A stretch of 64,000 nucleotides of DNA from the NCBI GenBank assembly GCA_011009095.1, contig VTPC01091309.1:177410-241409 (forward strand), in the 5' to 3' direction. The notes beneath the pieces are model-generated. The model ran no database searches. It saw only the letters and a program-made list of their open reading frames with translations, and was not told the DNA's origin. The position numbers and the translations under genes were made by a program. Each line of letters opens with the position of its first letter. The first letter of the stretch is position 1. Shown here piece after piece: positions 1 through 11,729 of the stretch. The stretch is from Ignelater luminosus. Its lineage: Eukaryota > Arthropoda > Insecta > Coleoptera > Elateridae.

Positions 1-655
1 GGATGATTACATCTTACAATCTTGCTCGAAGCACAAAACGATGACCGCTGGTCGTTTCCTTCGACGTACTCAACGTAGGAGCAATTAATGCATTTATCTT
101 TCTCTTCTTCTTAATGTTAAGCCTTTTCTACCGTTAGGTGTAAGGCTATAAGCTGAGTTATTCATTTCACCGTTCTGCATATTTTGCTCCATTCTTTCCC
201 GTTTTCCGTTTTTTCTTTCACTTTTTCCCATTTGATTCCTCTTCTTTCTACTTCTTCTCTAATTCCCTCTGTCCATATCTTTCTAGGTTTTCCCCTTGTT
301 TTTCGCCCTTGTAACTTTGTTTCATAGATAATTTTTGTCAGTTTATCTTCTTTCATAAGGCTAACATGTCCATACCATCTTAATTGACCTTCTCCAATTT
401 TTTCTTGTATCGGTTCAATTTTTAGCTGATGTCTAAATACTTGTCCTTTCTTGTTTTAGCTTGTATTTTTCTTAAAAACCTCATTTGTACACCGTTTATC
501 CTTGATTTGTGTTTTTCTGTCATTGTCCACGATTCACTACCATACAACAACACTAATCTAACTATTTTCTTCGCAACTTCTGTTTTTATTTCTTTTTTAA
601 TCTCTCGTTTTCCTAAAAAAATTTATCAGCTTCTTTTATCGAAGATATGAAGCCA
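1..655 (-). pseudogene. C-terminal end of a non-LTR retrotransposon reverse transcriptase (RTE/CR1-like)
   Basis: Reading the minus strand from about 650 down to the stop at 162 gives the conserved tail of an insect endonuclease/reverse-transcriptase polyprotein. The order is a LLYGSESWTMTEKHKSRI block, then RFLRKIQAKTR, then QLRWYGHV (about 385-405), then KTRGKPRKIWTEGIREEV (about 255-310) and EWSKICR before the stop. These are the hallmarks of the thumb/C-terminal region. At least one frame change lies near 425. The endonuclease and palm (YADD) parts are absent, because BEL/Pao-like sequence begins at about 690. The 161 bases beyond the stop would be 3' UTR. It is a dead 3' fragment. The exact clade is uncertain. 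Confidence 0.75.
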
Positions 656-689
656 GCCTGTGGCCAATACTCTTTATTGTTTTCCAACT

Positions 690-1460
690 ACAGTGGACTT
701 TACATAGTCTTGTAACAGTATTCTTACACTGCAACCTCTTGAAAAAGCATCAGCGATATCTAGATGTCTTGGCACGTGTTTTGATTGCAAGACCGGATTT
801 TCTTCACACGTCAAAGCACTCACAAAATTACTCCAGTAGTAAGTGTTAAGATTTTCAGTTCTATGACATCTTTAACTGTCCGAGCTAGTCTAATATTCCA
901 ATCTTGGTAAAGATATAACTTTTATAGGTGTTACCATATATTTTGCTGAAAAAAGGCTGGGTAGTAGCTTTACCATTTACGGCAACTTGGAAAAATACAA
1001 ATTCTGCATAAGCAAACTTATTTGCGTCACAGAAAACATGCTGCTTCTTCCGTGCTGTACTCTTCCATTAAACATCTTGGTATAGCACACAAGCTAACAT
1101 ATCTGATTTGCTTAATATCCTCTAGAAAATCTTCGCACCATTTTATTTTCATTTTCCACGCTTCTTGTGATTGAACTAGTAAATTCTATTGAATCAAACA
1201 ATCTTTGAACAGCATTCGTATTTAGTATGTTCCCCCAACTGCTTCAATTCTTGCATGTCTTTTTTGGCTTAAACGAGCAATGCCTAATTTTCTTTAGCAG
1301 CCAAATTCTGAGTTACTATCTTCTACTTTTTCTTCCATTTCTTCATGGTTTTAGGTTGGTAATTTTATATTAGAGTTAGCAGCCATTTGGCTTCATTAAT
1401 TTGAATCTCTTTATCAGTAGATTCTAATAAATACATTTCATTTTTAGTGCTAATATTGAC
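690..1460 (-). pseudogene. BEL/Pao LTR-retrotransposon pol remnant (RT-end to RNase H region)
   Basis: Several short blocks on the minus strand match the region between reverse transcriptase and integrase of BEL/Pao pol. They include AWKMKIKWCEDFLEDIKQI (about 1110-1170), an IRYVSLCAIPRCL-like block, HVFCDANKFAYAEFVFF (about 985-1045, the RNase H-like HxFCDAS..AY motif), VKDVIELKILTL (about 845-890), and KHVPRHLDIADAFSRGCS (about 730-785, the HVPG..NPADL.SRG motif). Order and orientation agree with one decayed element. Frameshifts and stops are frequent and no protease, integrase or LTR was found next to it. An integrase end of the same superfamily occurs at 15740-16245, but nothing shows that the two belong to one copy. 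The degenerate stretch 1460-2260 may be further upstream pol sequence, which I could not assign. Confidence 0.55.
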
Positions 1461-2815
1461 TGCTAACTGATTCACACTATGTTCTATGTCAAAAGCAAAC
1501 AATTTTTTGTGCTTTTAATAAAGCCCAAGTGTATTTGTTTCAATCAAAATGTCCTTCTCGACTCTCATCTATAAATTTAAAGGCATTCTTTATCTTACAT
1601 CTAAGAACTATAATAATGAACTTTCTAGTAATATAATTTTTGTGAAAATCAAATACCGATGGCAAACTTTCTACTTGCAGTGAAAGTAATTGTTTAATCT
1701 GTTTATCAACATATGCAATAGTATCAACGGGAATCTTTGGTCCTGCACCTGTACTTAAACTATTTATACGTTGATCAGCAAAATTTCTTTTTCCACTACA
1801 AAAATTAAATTCTTCAGTAAGTTGTTCTCAGACTAAATCTTTCTTATTCCATAACTATTTCTCAGTTTTCTTACAAGCAAATACACTTTATGCTTTTCAA
1901 ATAACTCTGTTAATAGTGATACCTCTTCTTCTGTAAAATTAACACTCTGCTTTGTTGACAGTTCGATGATTGCAACAGGAAATAAAGGTGTTTCGAAAAT
2001 AACTTAAACAGTTTTCGAATCACATCAAAAGCTCCGTTATATTGGCACTTCAAAATGTTTAACAACAGGTTAATAATTTCTGTTTCATTTTCTTTAAAAT
2101 AAAAAAAAAATGTAACAGTTGATTCTGGACTACCGTATATGAGAATGAAAAGCAATGTGCTTGCAAAACATTTTGTGAAATTTTCTCAAAAATAAAACAA
2201 GTAATAGCAGCAATGTGCTGGTGTAAAAATATAACAAGGAGAGCTTTAACCAAGTTACGCAGGAGATATATTATATCTAGTAATCAGCTACGAATTAGAG
2301 GAAAACTGCACATAGGGCCAAAATAATTAAAGATCAAGCAATTATGACCCTTCATCTAAGATCAAATCGCGAAGCCATTACGTTTGAAGTTTAGTACATT
2401 TGCACATATTAAAGATACTCGTATACATATATACATTACTGTCATTTCATTTCATGTAATGACTAGTAATAATTAAGCAAGAAGTTGATAAAAGATAAAA
2501 TTAAAACAACTGTCTAAGTTATTCTTGAAATCCCCTTAATTTAAAGACAAACTATTTTTAAAGATTTTATCATTGACATTGCATTATTACCGTCCATAAC
2601 TAAATCTGCGTTTAGATAAACTTTTAAAACCAAATTTCGCTTAAGGTTTATTAAAACTATAGCTGCTGTAGAATCGACCCTGAGAAACTCATCTTTTGCA
2701 AATCTTGCTTTTGGCTGGTCTATAGCCTTCTCATGATTGCTTTTGGAAACAAGATCGGCTTTAGGATTTGACTACGCCTTGAAGCAAACTTAGATTTTTG
2801 CGTCCTTCCATCCTA
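1460..2815. other. Unassigned stretch with degenerate coding traces, then AT-rich DNA
   Basis: Between about 1500 and 2260 the minus strand carries broken coding-like text (for example an 81-codon open stretch at 1910-2155) that could be upstream BEL/Pao sequence, but I recognise no domain in it. From 2260 to 2815 I see plain AT-rich DNA with no gene or structured repeat. Confidence 0.4.
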
Positions 2816-3265
2816 TATGAGACAAGTATGGAAGGGCGCAGCCCGATCGGTATTCCTTTTGAGATCCCTGACGAAAGTCAGATAGAGGTAGCCCTTTGAG
2901 CGACAAGCTGATGCTCTTTAAAGAAATTAAAGTAAAGATCGATCCTGTACCACTGCAGGTGGCCTATGTTTGTGTTTAGTTTTTGGTTAATAAAGGGCAA
3001 AGCCCGAAGCTGGGCTACCAAAAGTGGCACGTTAAATAGTGCAGGCCTACGACGAGTTCGAAGGCCATCTTGGGCCACCAGAGGTGGCATAACCCAATGC
3101 TCTCCAAGAAAGTTAATGTAATACGAAGCTCGATCTTTTGCCACCGCAGGTAGCGCAAGGTAGGAGGGCGCAGCCCAACTCTCTTTTGCATTTACTGTTT
3201 TCAAGAACGTTAACGAAAAACAAAGCCCGACCTTCAGTCACCAGATGTGGCTTGTTGAATGATGG
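2815..3265. repeat. GC-richer diverged repeat cluster with a 'CCACNRNAGGTGGC' core
   Basis: The segment repeats variants of a unit that reads roughly 'aagttaatgaagggcaaag' followed by 'cccgatcttgggcca' and 'ccagaggtggc'. Cores are visible near 2950 (ccactgcaggtggc), 3015 (ctaccaaaagtggc), 3077 (ccaccagaggtggc), 3140 (ccaccgcaggtagc) and 3239 (tcaccagatgtggc), with 'gggcaaagcccg' or 'gggcgcagccc' between them. The same unit recurs in degraded form at about 16985-17115. The core is itself nearly palindromic. An open frame of 108 codons across 2878-3204 results from the base composition and is not a gene. The repeat family is not one I can name. Confidence 0.6.
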
Positions 3266-3504
3266 AGCCACAAGTTTTCTGAAAAAAGTTTATGATTACT
3301 AATGTAATATTGAAGATGTTCTCTGGCTTAATTAATGTAGTGCAAAACTTGTTTTTATGTCACTATAGGTTTCTCTGCAATACAAGTAACCATGTAATAA
3401 GGATTGCAGAAAACATAAAGCATGGAAAGAAAAGAAAAATAAAATCACAAAGGCAGTAGATGATAAAATAAACAAAGTTGATCAAACTAGTGAATTTTTA
3501 TTTA

Positions 3505-4230
3505 TGTTTCATAGAAGAGTTTTGACAGCTTGGTCATTGATTCGGGTGGAACATATCACATCCCAAGTGCCAACAGTATGCATGTAGCTAATAGTGAACA
3601 AGTATCTGTCTAAGATGAAAGTAATTACAATTGGATTTATTAATGAAAGTGGTGAAATATCAACAGTTACAGTAATAGGTGTTTTACAAGTTTCACAAAT
3701 TGAAGAACATTTACTTTCAGGTAAAAACTTAATGGAAAAGATTCTAACGTAAATTTTTCAAAAGGTACTCAAATAAAACGTGGTAATAAGCAAAATTTAT
3801 ATAAATTACGTCTACTGTCTACGCGATAAATCGAATTTTGACCATAGAAATCCAGATCTATGTATTTAAAAGGATTCGTGGAAGACATGAGTATTGTCGA
3901 AAGAAAACGCAGTGTGAGGTTATTCCAAAGCAATTTTCAAATAAGTCAACTGAAATTCTTGATTTAATCTATACAGACGTTTGTGGGCCTATACAAACAA
4001 TGTCATCAAACAATAAGTGCTATGTACTAACATTTATTGATGATTTATCTAAATATACGGTTATTTCTTGTACTTGAAGAAAAATCAGAAGTTGAGTCAA
4101 AGATTAAGGAATACATAGAAATGATGAAAAATAACTTTTCAAGAAAGCCAAAAGTCATAAGGTCACATCAGAAAGGAGGATATGTTAGTAATACTATTAT
4201 AAAGTATTTAAAGGGAAAATTGGCTTAGAG
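3505..4230 (+). pseudogene. Ty1/Copia retrotransposon pol remnant (protease to integrase)
   Basis: The plus strand shows Copia-type pol in the expected order but in shifting frames. A protease-like IDSGGTYHI block lies near 3537-3570, then protease-downstream text (LLSGKNLMEK, about 3710-3740), a HRNPDL pre-integrase motif (about 3845-3862), and the integrase core from ILDLIYTDVCGPIQT (about 3955-4000) through YVLTFIDDLSKYT. After a frameshift near 4075 come EEKSEVESKIKEYIEMM and RKPKVIRS. The position where RSDNGGEY is expected reads RSHQKGGY, so the second catalytic aspartate is lost. The copy stops at about 4230, where an inverted copy of its own sequence begins (see the hairpin). Gag, reverse transcriptase and LTRs are missing. 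Confidence 0.8.
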
Positions 4231-4334
4231 ACAAATTATAAATAAGAGTAGAAGTCATCTTTCCATTTTTTAAATAAAGCTGTCTTCTACTCTTATTTAT
4301 AATTTCAATTAACCTCTAAGACAATTTTTCTCCC
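4213..4334. repeat. Fold-back hairpin at the broken end of the Copia remnant
   Basis: An inverted repeat has its main arms at 4233-4257 and 4281-4305, with 24 of 25 bases pairing (arm text begins aaattataaataagagtaga). Weaker outer arms at about 4213-4230 (gggaaaattggcttagag) and 4314-4334 pair with small mismatches. The loop is about 23 bases. The left arm overlaps the end of the Copia integrase reading frame. Confidence 0.85.
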
Positions 4335-4940
4335 GAGGATGCCAAATTAGGCTAAATCGGTAGAGAAATATAAATTTTTAAACAAAATCAACTTAAGGAA
4401 ATACCTTTTATTACTTACTTAACGTTTCTTGATTGTCATTATAACTGACGTTTGTAAATTTACAACTTTCACGGTATTCTTTAACATAACGAATTACATT
4501 GAAATTCTGATACCAAAGCTGGATTGATATATACTAAATCGGTTTGTAGATAGTTTTGGAATAAATACTTCTTTAATAAAATTATCATTAAAAGTGAATT
4601 CTGTCGAATGCTTAATTATTTCCTATATAAGTGAACATACAACAACAACAACAGAATTGATATACATCTACTTTCATTAATTAATTAATTTAGAAAACGT
4701 TCTTACTTTAGGTTTATTAATCAAAATATCACCAGTATTCCTGATAACATAATCTGAGCAGACTAATCCTATCAAAACAGCGTAATTACTCTTTAGAGGA
4801 TAAAGCGCACTATTTTTGGCCAAAAATAGAAACAAGACGTTTATTATTTAAATATAAAAAGAACACATATTTAAACTAAAAGAGAAGTTTTTTAAAGGTT
4901 TATTTAAACCTACAGGTTTTGAAACTAGCATTTTTATCAA
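4335..4940. other. AT-rich DNA without a gene; possible Transib 3' end inside
   Basis: No coding sequence is seen. The text CACTATTTTTGGCC at about 4809 resembles the CAC-starting terminus of Transib elements and lies 130 bases beyond the Transib stop codon. No matching target duplication was found, so this end is only a candidate. Confidence 0.3.
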
Positions 4941-5551
4941 CTTTAGCTTTCTGAATTTAAAACTATCGTATCAAGCACTTTAAAATAAGTTTCAGTATTA
5001 TTTTCCTCTTGTAATCCATCTGAAGCTTCTGAATCTGAATTATCTTGAGGATCTTGCGTATTGAATATTGTTTCTGAAGTGTCTTTTTCAGGTTCTTCAG
5101 TACATGCAACCAGTTTAATAACCTCTCTAGGGAGTTGTTTATGTCGCTGATTATCTAGCCTTTTTTTTAATACTGGCACTTGATATAATAGGATCAGATG
5201 TCTCTAAAGCCCTATTAAATCCTTGCATGAGATTCCCTATCTTTTTTGTATAATTTATTTCTTGCTTCGGAAGCATCTTCTCCTAAATAGCCAATGGGTA
5301 AAATACTGTTTAGAAAAATATGCTTAACGTGCACGATGACTTTGTGAACTGAAGCTGGCATAGGGTACCAGTCATAATGCTTTCTGTACTCTTGGGCTGT
5401 TTTTCTGCAGTATTCTTCAAAAAGGTCTGCATTAAAGCTGTATTGACACGCTAAAGCTATAAAAATTACTCTAAACCTTTCAATAAGTTCTAAATTTACA
5501 CCTACAATTATAGAAAACACGTTAGGTTGCAAAACGGCACGTCTAGCAGTA

Positions 5552-6829
5552 CGAGGGTGGTCTGAAAAGTTTCCGACCTCAACGTGAAGATGGCAGCACT
5601 CGTAAATAAAAGCTACTGAATTTCGTTGTTCATCTGTTGACAGTTACTCACCAAAGTTTCAGCCATTTTGGACGCGCAGTTTTTATGTAACAGTCGTTTG
5701 AGTGAGTTGATGTGAGCTTTTTGTGAAAATGGACAAAATCGAGTATCGAGCTGTAATTAAATATTTGTTTTTGAAAGGCAATACGCCTTCGCAAATAAAA
5801 GATGAGTTGGATTCTGTGTATGGGGACTCTGCACCATCATTTACCACAGTGAAATTTTGGGCTGCTGAATCTAAACGTGGCCGTAAGAGCTTGGGAGACG
5901 ATGAACGTTCGGGACGTCCAAAAACTGCAACTACCGACGAAAACATCGCCAAAGTTCACCAAATGGTGCTAGACGACCGCCGAATTAAAGTGAGAGAGAT
6001 AGCAGAGGTTATGAGCATGTCAAAAGAACGTGTTTGTCACATATTAAATCAACATTTAGGCATGAGAAAGCTGTCCGCGCGTTGGGTGCCGCGTTTGCTC
6101 ACGTTAGACCAAAAACGTGTTCGAACGCTCTTTTGGCGCAGTTTAGGCGAAATAAATCCGAGTTTTGGCGCCGATTAATTACTGTAGATGAAACTAGGAT
6201 ACACCATTATACGCCCGAAGCAAAAATACAGTCCAAACAGTGGACTGCAAAGGGGGACCCGGCTCCAGAAAAAGCAAAAACTGTTTTTTCGGCTGGGAAA
6301 GTGATGGCGACGGTTTTTTGGGATAGTCATGGAGTTATTTTAATCGATTATCTTCAAAAAGGAAAAACCATTACAGGAGCATACTATGCATCATTACTTG
6401 ACAAGCTGAAGGCAGAACTTGCGAAAAAACGGCCACATTTGCAGAAAAAGAAAATCCTGTTTCACCAAGACAACGCACCGTCTCACACCTCAGCGGTTGC
6501 CATGGCGAAAATCCACAAATTACGGTTTGAACTGCTTGAGCATCCGCCTTACCCACCAGATCTAGCCCCAAGCGACTTCTTTTTGTTTCCTCATCTAAAA
6601 ATTGCGCTGGGAGGACAAAGATTTTCGTCAAATGAAGAGGCAATCACCTTCGTGAACAATTATTTTGCAGAGAAAAATGCCGAGTACTATTTGGACGGGT
6701 TACAGAGATGGGAGCATCGCCGGGAGAAGTATGTAGAGTTACAAGGAGAATATGTTGAAAAAAAAAAAAAAATTTCAGAAAAAATGTCTTGTATCTTTGT
6801 TAGGTCGGAAACTTTTTAGACCACCCTAG
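5552..6829 (+). mobile_element. Complete mariner element inserted in Transib
   Basis: The element is bounded by inverted repeats. The left end reads CGAGGGTGGTCTGAAAAG from 5552. The right end, read in reverse complement from 6829, is CTAGGGTGGTCTAAAAAG. Both continue as TTTCCGACCT, so about 26 of 28 bases agree. It is flanked by a TA dinucleotide on each side (5550-5551 and 6830-6831), the target duplication expected of Tc1/mariner. The whole element is 1278 bp, a normal mariner length, and holds one transposase gene in the plus orientation. The host sequence on either side is Transib coding DNA in the opposite orientation. Confidence 0.93.
5729..6819 (+). pseudogene. Mariner transposase (D,D34D) with one frameshift
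   Basis: This is a mariner cut-and-paste transposase. The N-terminal helix-turn-helix half reads from MDKIEYRAVIKYLFLKG at 5729 to QKRVRT near 6125. A frameshift there moves the protein to another frame, which continues from AQFRRNKSEFWRRLI to the stop at 6819. The catalytic triad is visible: Asp in TVDET (about 6185), Asp in HQDNAPSHT (about 6463-6490), and Asp in PPDLAPSDFF (about 6550-6580). I count 34 residues between the second and third, as in mariner. TVDET is followed by Arg where mariners usually have Trp. The reading frame ends inside the right terminal repeat. A homopolymer run of about 14 A lies near 6756. The single frameshift makes this copy non-functional as written, though it is otherwise well preserved. 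Confidence 0.9.
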
Positions 6830-8295
6830 TATTTCCATCATTTGACGAGCCACAGCCATTTGTCTTAGGTTTGTCAACGTGTAGATTCATAGATTTCCAA
6901 AACCTTGTCTGTATTTTTCTTTTTCTTTCTTTTAGCTTTTTCTTATTTTTGTCGCCTTTGACTTGCCATGTTTTTAATTCAATTCTATAGCTAATGTGGA
7001 GAATACATTCAAAAAAACAAATTCAAGTATGAAGAGGGCTAATGCCGTATACTAAAGTGCCCGATTTAGGTGAAAATGTTTTAGAATCAAAATCGGTAAT
7101 GTTTTTAAATTCTGATGGCTTTATTTTACAAATTAGGCATGCTTGGAATGATTTAGTATCGGTAAGTATGTTCAATATCTTTCCGTCAATCACAGTCATA
7201 TATAGATGGAATTGCATGCGAATAGTTCGGTCACTGTATAACACCACCTCAACGTCTTTAAGTTTACTTATTTCTTCATCAATAGATTTTTTTTCTTTTA
7301 GAACATGATTTTTAGTTTCTTTTGCATAATCGCAAAATCGGACCGATTGAGGAGTCTGATTATTCCATAAAATGTTCCCTGACAAACTGATCAATCTTAA
7401 TGGAATAGTTGTCGTTGCAAACAAAGTTGCTTTAAAGTTTTTTGAAAACTCTTGTGAATCTGGAAACTTCTGTTTATACAATGCTTGCCCAGAGCTTCCA
7501 TCAAAACCGTAGCTACATATTAATTGAGCTTGACAGACACTAACACTGTTCATTGCAATGTCGTATAATAACTTCTTTTTGAAGTGAAACTATTCTCTTA
7601 GCTGTATGTTCTAAAAGTGAGTCTAGTGGAATTTTAGCTGTTGTAGCGTCAACTTCTAATCCTAAGGGTTTACAAGCTAATTTTCCTTTTTTAATGTGTT
7701 CATAAGCATTGATTGATTGATATGGTATCGCTTACTGAAGTTGTTGTCCAACAGAAATGTTAACGCCTTTTCAGCATTAAAAGAAATGGGAAACTTTTCG
7801 GAATTAAGCAAAGTTTTTCTTATTTTCGGTGGCCTAGTTGGGCTTTTAAAGACTTCCTTTAATTCTGCCGCAAGGTCTGATGTCTCTGTTGCTCTTGCTG
7901 CTATACCTACAGCTTTCATAATTAGACCCGTTTGCTGTTGGTTTTCAGAAGATAACTTCGCGGCATCTCTTCGTTGAGATCTAGTAGATTTTGTTTGGTA
8001 AGGAAGAGTTGGACGTACTAGATGTAAACGAGTATTAATCGTAGAAACAAATTTTGGAAACTCAAATTCTCCTGAAAGCCATTCGGAGTTTTTTCTAAAA
8101 AATATTGTAATATTCTACGACAATCTCGCCATTTTCTGCACAATTTATAACAAAAATCAAAAACTTGCTTTACAATAATTGTATGACTTTCAGAAAGGTC
8201 TTCATCGTCGCTCAAATTGAATACATACGTTAAAACAGCAATTTGTTAATTCTTTTTTATCTTTTCCGCATGCCAAACACGAAATAGTTTTTCTC

Positions 8296-11200
8296 TTTTA
8301 ATACCATACTTTTCTAGAAAAAAAATGAATATTACAAAAGATAGCGTGAATTAGCACCTGAAATTTTTGTAGGTGCTTGAGCGATGATTAACAATTAATT
8401 TTTGTTTAGATTTAAAACGGCAAACCCCGGCATTTGTTTTATATTCCTACATAATTTTTATTTTTATTTCTAGCCACTACCCATTGTAATTAAATTCGTT
8501 TGTAGATTACTATAAAATACATTCAACGAGTTTTTCTGATTTTATTATTATGAAAAAAAAGTCCTTGCCTTGATTTTCAGAATCTATGTTTGAAAAAGTA
8601 TTAAATTAAATATATAACTAAATACAACAAATAAATTATTTATAGGTTTATATAACCCACAAGTAAACACTTGTAAGAATGAACATTATAAACATGTTAG
8701 ACGTGGTGATACTAAACCACCATGTGCATACAACAAGTGAATGTTATAATTTAGGTTACTTTGATAATTATCAAAAAGGAAAATAACTTCATTTATACAT
8801 TACCAGAAAAAAATAATTTTACAATTTTGGCCGACTGAGTTACATATAGTTGGATACCATCCTCTGTAAAAACAGAGAAACTAATTACTAAATCAGCCAT
8901 TTAATTTAAAAAATATGAATGAAAATGTTATCTTAGTAATACAAAATGTTTAAATGATGTGGGTTCATACAGGTTTGATGATTGAAGCTGATCTTTGCTC
9001 AACACATTACTGGTGAAAGGACCTTACTGACAATAGAATATCAAGAATTGCAGTTTTTAGTCAGTCACTGCACACAGACAGAATTATACCGTAAGCATAT
9101 AAGGTATACTAAAAAAAAGAAGTCGCATAATATGGAATTTAATTCTAAGGAATCTGACGCAAAATCAATCGAAGAAACCATTTAATCGGAGTTTTATTCA
9201 TCAACAGATAAGCTAAAGAATGCCCACAGTTTGAAGAAGTCATGTAATATAGTGCTAATACCTTATGAGGTCAAGCCAAATTTTGGCCCACTTCACAGAA
9301 ATTTTCAATTGAAGTTCTAGCTAAACAAAGCATACTTTTGAAGAGTTGAGACACGTATATTATTGTTATTATTACAAGAAATAAATTCAATAAATTACTA
9401 AGTATATAATTTTTGTACGTACTTCAAAGAAACATTATTAATAACACAATTTGACCTTGAAAAGCCTTTAAACAATACACAATATTAATCAATGTTTGCT
9501 AGTTGCAAAAATATTTTACAAATTTCATATCTAAAATATAAAAAAGCGTCTAACTTTCGAAATTAAAATGCTTTGCCCAATTTGTTCTTTAAAAATTAAA
9601 ATAAATTTTTAAATCTGGAAAGAATTTCGTGGAAAATCGCAAATCTACAAATTTGATAAACTACATAAAAATGCATTAACATGTTTATTTTACCTTATTT
9701 CTTTTCTATTTGTAAGAGCCACAAAATTTGTACCGTATTTAGCAGAAACTACTAAAGTGTAAAATTGCATTCCAATCTGAATAAATTGAAAATATGGTTT
9801 GGCTGTTTGATTTCCTAAAAACCGTGAAGAGATATTTTTGTTTCTTATCGCTTGTTAATTTCTAATCAGAATTTCATTTCGATACATCATAACATGCAAT
9901 GCCATTTGAGGAATTGTGCATACTGGCGAGTTTTACGGTTCAGGAACGATTCAATTTAAGCGATATACACAAATATTATGTACTTTATAATTTGCAAAAC
10001 CATAATTGGTGTGTACGTAACAATGAATACGAAGTCGAACGCTATAAATTAACTTATTTTAAGGTTTTTGAATTTTGTTGTAAAACTTTCCCTTCTTGAA
10101 TCATAGTTATATTTTAGAAGAAAAAGTACGATAACAATACAAGTTTCAATCAAGCAATCAGTAGGTTATTGCTGATCGAATTTAAATTGATAATCTAATG
10201 TCTGTGTGGTCTGTGAACAACATCAAACAATTACTGTTTACCTCGTAAATTCCACTTTTTCCAAACAGAAATTACTGGACTGATAGGTATGTGGCAATTG
10301 TTGGTGATTTATTCTTCAAGTAACTACAATTCGCCGTAAAGATACTTATTTGGATCGGTATATAGTATAATATTATTAAATGTGAACGAGAAAATACCAC
10401 AGTTATCCTCAATTTACGATCTAATAACCGATATTTATGTTTATGTCTTTTAGGTGTACACAAATTTTCTATGGATATAAGTACAGCTTGAAATATTTAA
10501 GTAAAAATGATTTAACTAAAGTTCTATATAATAAGAAGAAAAAACTTATTGTTAAAACAGTACTATTTAGAAAATAAATTAATCCAGATGTTTTTATAGA
10601 CCCGACAAACAAACATTTATTATCATAGGTTTAACTTTGCCAAACTTTTGTGTTCCAGCATTGTGTAAAGTTTTCGATAAATTTAGATAACTAAAAATAA
10701 ATAACTGAAAACATTTCAAAAGTGCTAGAAATGTTCACGAACCCTTTCATCGAGTCAAACCGCTTAAACCACGAAAGTCTTAAGAAACGCACGATCGTGC
10801 CTGATCGTATAATTGTCCGTAATAATGAAACTCTTCCTCGAGGTGTCTGGTCTAATAAATTATATAAAGTCACGATTCTCAAGAGAGTGAAGAATTGTCT
10901 ATTGACAGCCATCCTTCGGGCTCGTCACGCGTGCTCCAGTTGCAGGCAACCGGGGTTTGATTTCTTCTATGATTTCATGTTGCCATTTATTCTTATTACC
11001 TATTACATTTTAGATAGTAAAAACATTTTGTAGAAGTTACATTTAGTTTTGCTGGAAATACATTTTTTAAATTAAATTCCTTAACGTGAGTAGAATATTA
11101 TCTTCTGAAATATACCCTAAATTGCAGTTTTTTGAACAGCGTTGTGAAGATTCGATCAAATAACAGGTATTTAACTCGAATTTTAGCAAATCACTACTAT

Positions 11201-11720
11201 AAAAAGTTCAGCATTAGTTTTTTTCTCTCATGTTTGTATTTATCTAATGGTATAATAATCAATAATTATAGTAAGCACAATGCCTTTTGTGTAGAATCAA
11301 TATGTTACATCACTGACTTATTTATTTTTTTATTTTTTTTAGAGTATTTCGTGTATCCATTATTTTCGTACAATATTATACCGCACATTTTTAAACAAGT
11401 AAATCAATAAAGATTTAATAAGCCTATTGTTTTGAGAATATGAGTCCAAAAAATGTTTTTGTTTGCTTTTCCGAAAAGGTTTTTAATGTTTTCAGTCAGA
11501 TAGTCAAATCCAATGTTTTAAGTACACCTACAATTTTTGCAGATAAATATTATAAACTAATAAAATAGAAAAATGCTAACAATTTTTTATTTTTCAAAAT
11601 AACCCTATCGAATTTTATATTGCTGTAAGAGTTAAGGAAATATCTTTTTTATGAGAGTGTAAACAAACTGAAGTTTTATATCATAATTCAAAAATGAACA
11701 CTTAATAAAAAGTTGGATTC
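8296..11720. other. AT-rich stretch with no recognised gene
   Basis: I see only short open frames that match nothing I know, for example 67 codons at 8982-9185 (lysine-rich C-terminal half), 66 codons at 9899-10099 and 103 codons at 10722-11033 in a locally less AT-rich patch. The text 'gccactacccattgta' at about 8473-8488 could be a degraded outer end of the Transib element. No tandem repeat or inverted repeat of note was found. Confidence 0.4.
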
Positions 11721-11729
11721 GATTATCTT

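Larger units (their letters stand above)
4943..8295 (-). pseudogene. Transib (RAG1-core-like) transposase, decayed, split by a mariner insertion
   Basis: This is a DDE transposase of the Transib superfamily, the transposon relatives of RAG1. Reading from the 5' side on the minus strand there is a zinc-knuckle-like CLACGK segment near 8275, then N-terminal text (SDDEDLSESH at about 8200), and then the core at 7553-7023. The first catalytic Asp lies in YGFDGSSGQALYKQKF (about 7505-7520) and the second in VIDGKILN (about 7180). GISPLHT is followed by a stop at about 7023 where the family normally has Trp. LHVDKPKTNG and NDGNTARR (about 6835-6880 and across the mariner) lead to YPMPASVHK and the catalytic Glu region GEDASEARNKLYKKDRE (about 5235-5285), with the stop at 4943. 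All three catalytic residues remain, but at least one nonsense codon and several frameshifts (around 8215, 7980 and 7670) inactivate it. Ends and target duplication are not resolved. Confidence 0.85.

Noticed and set aside
2878..3204. 108-codon minus-strand open frame
   Set aside because: It runs through the diverged repeat cluster and follows its repeat units; no domain, and explained by base composition.
8473..8488. Right terminus of the Transib element (complement TACAATGGGTAGTGGC)
   Set aside because: It starts with T instead of C, does not pair well with the left candidate at 4809, and shows no 5-bp target duplication.
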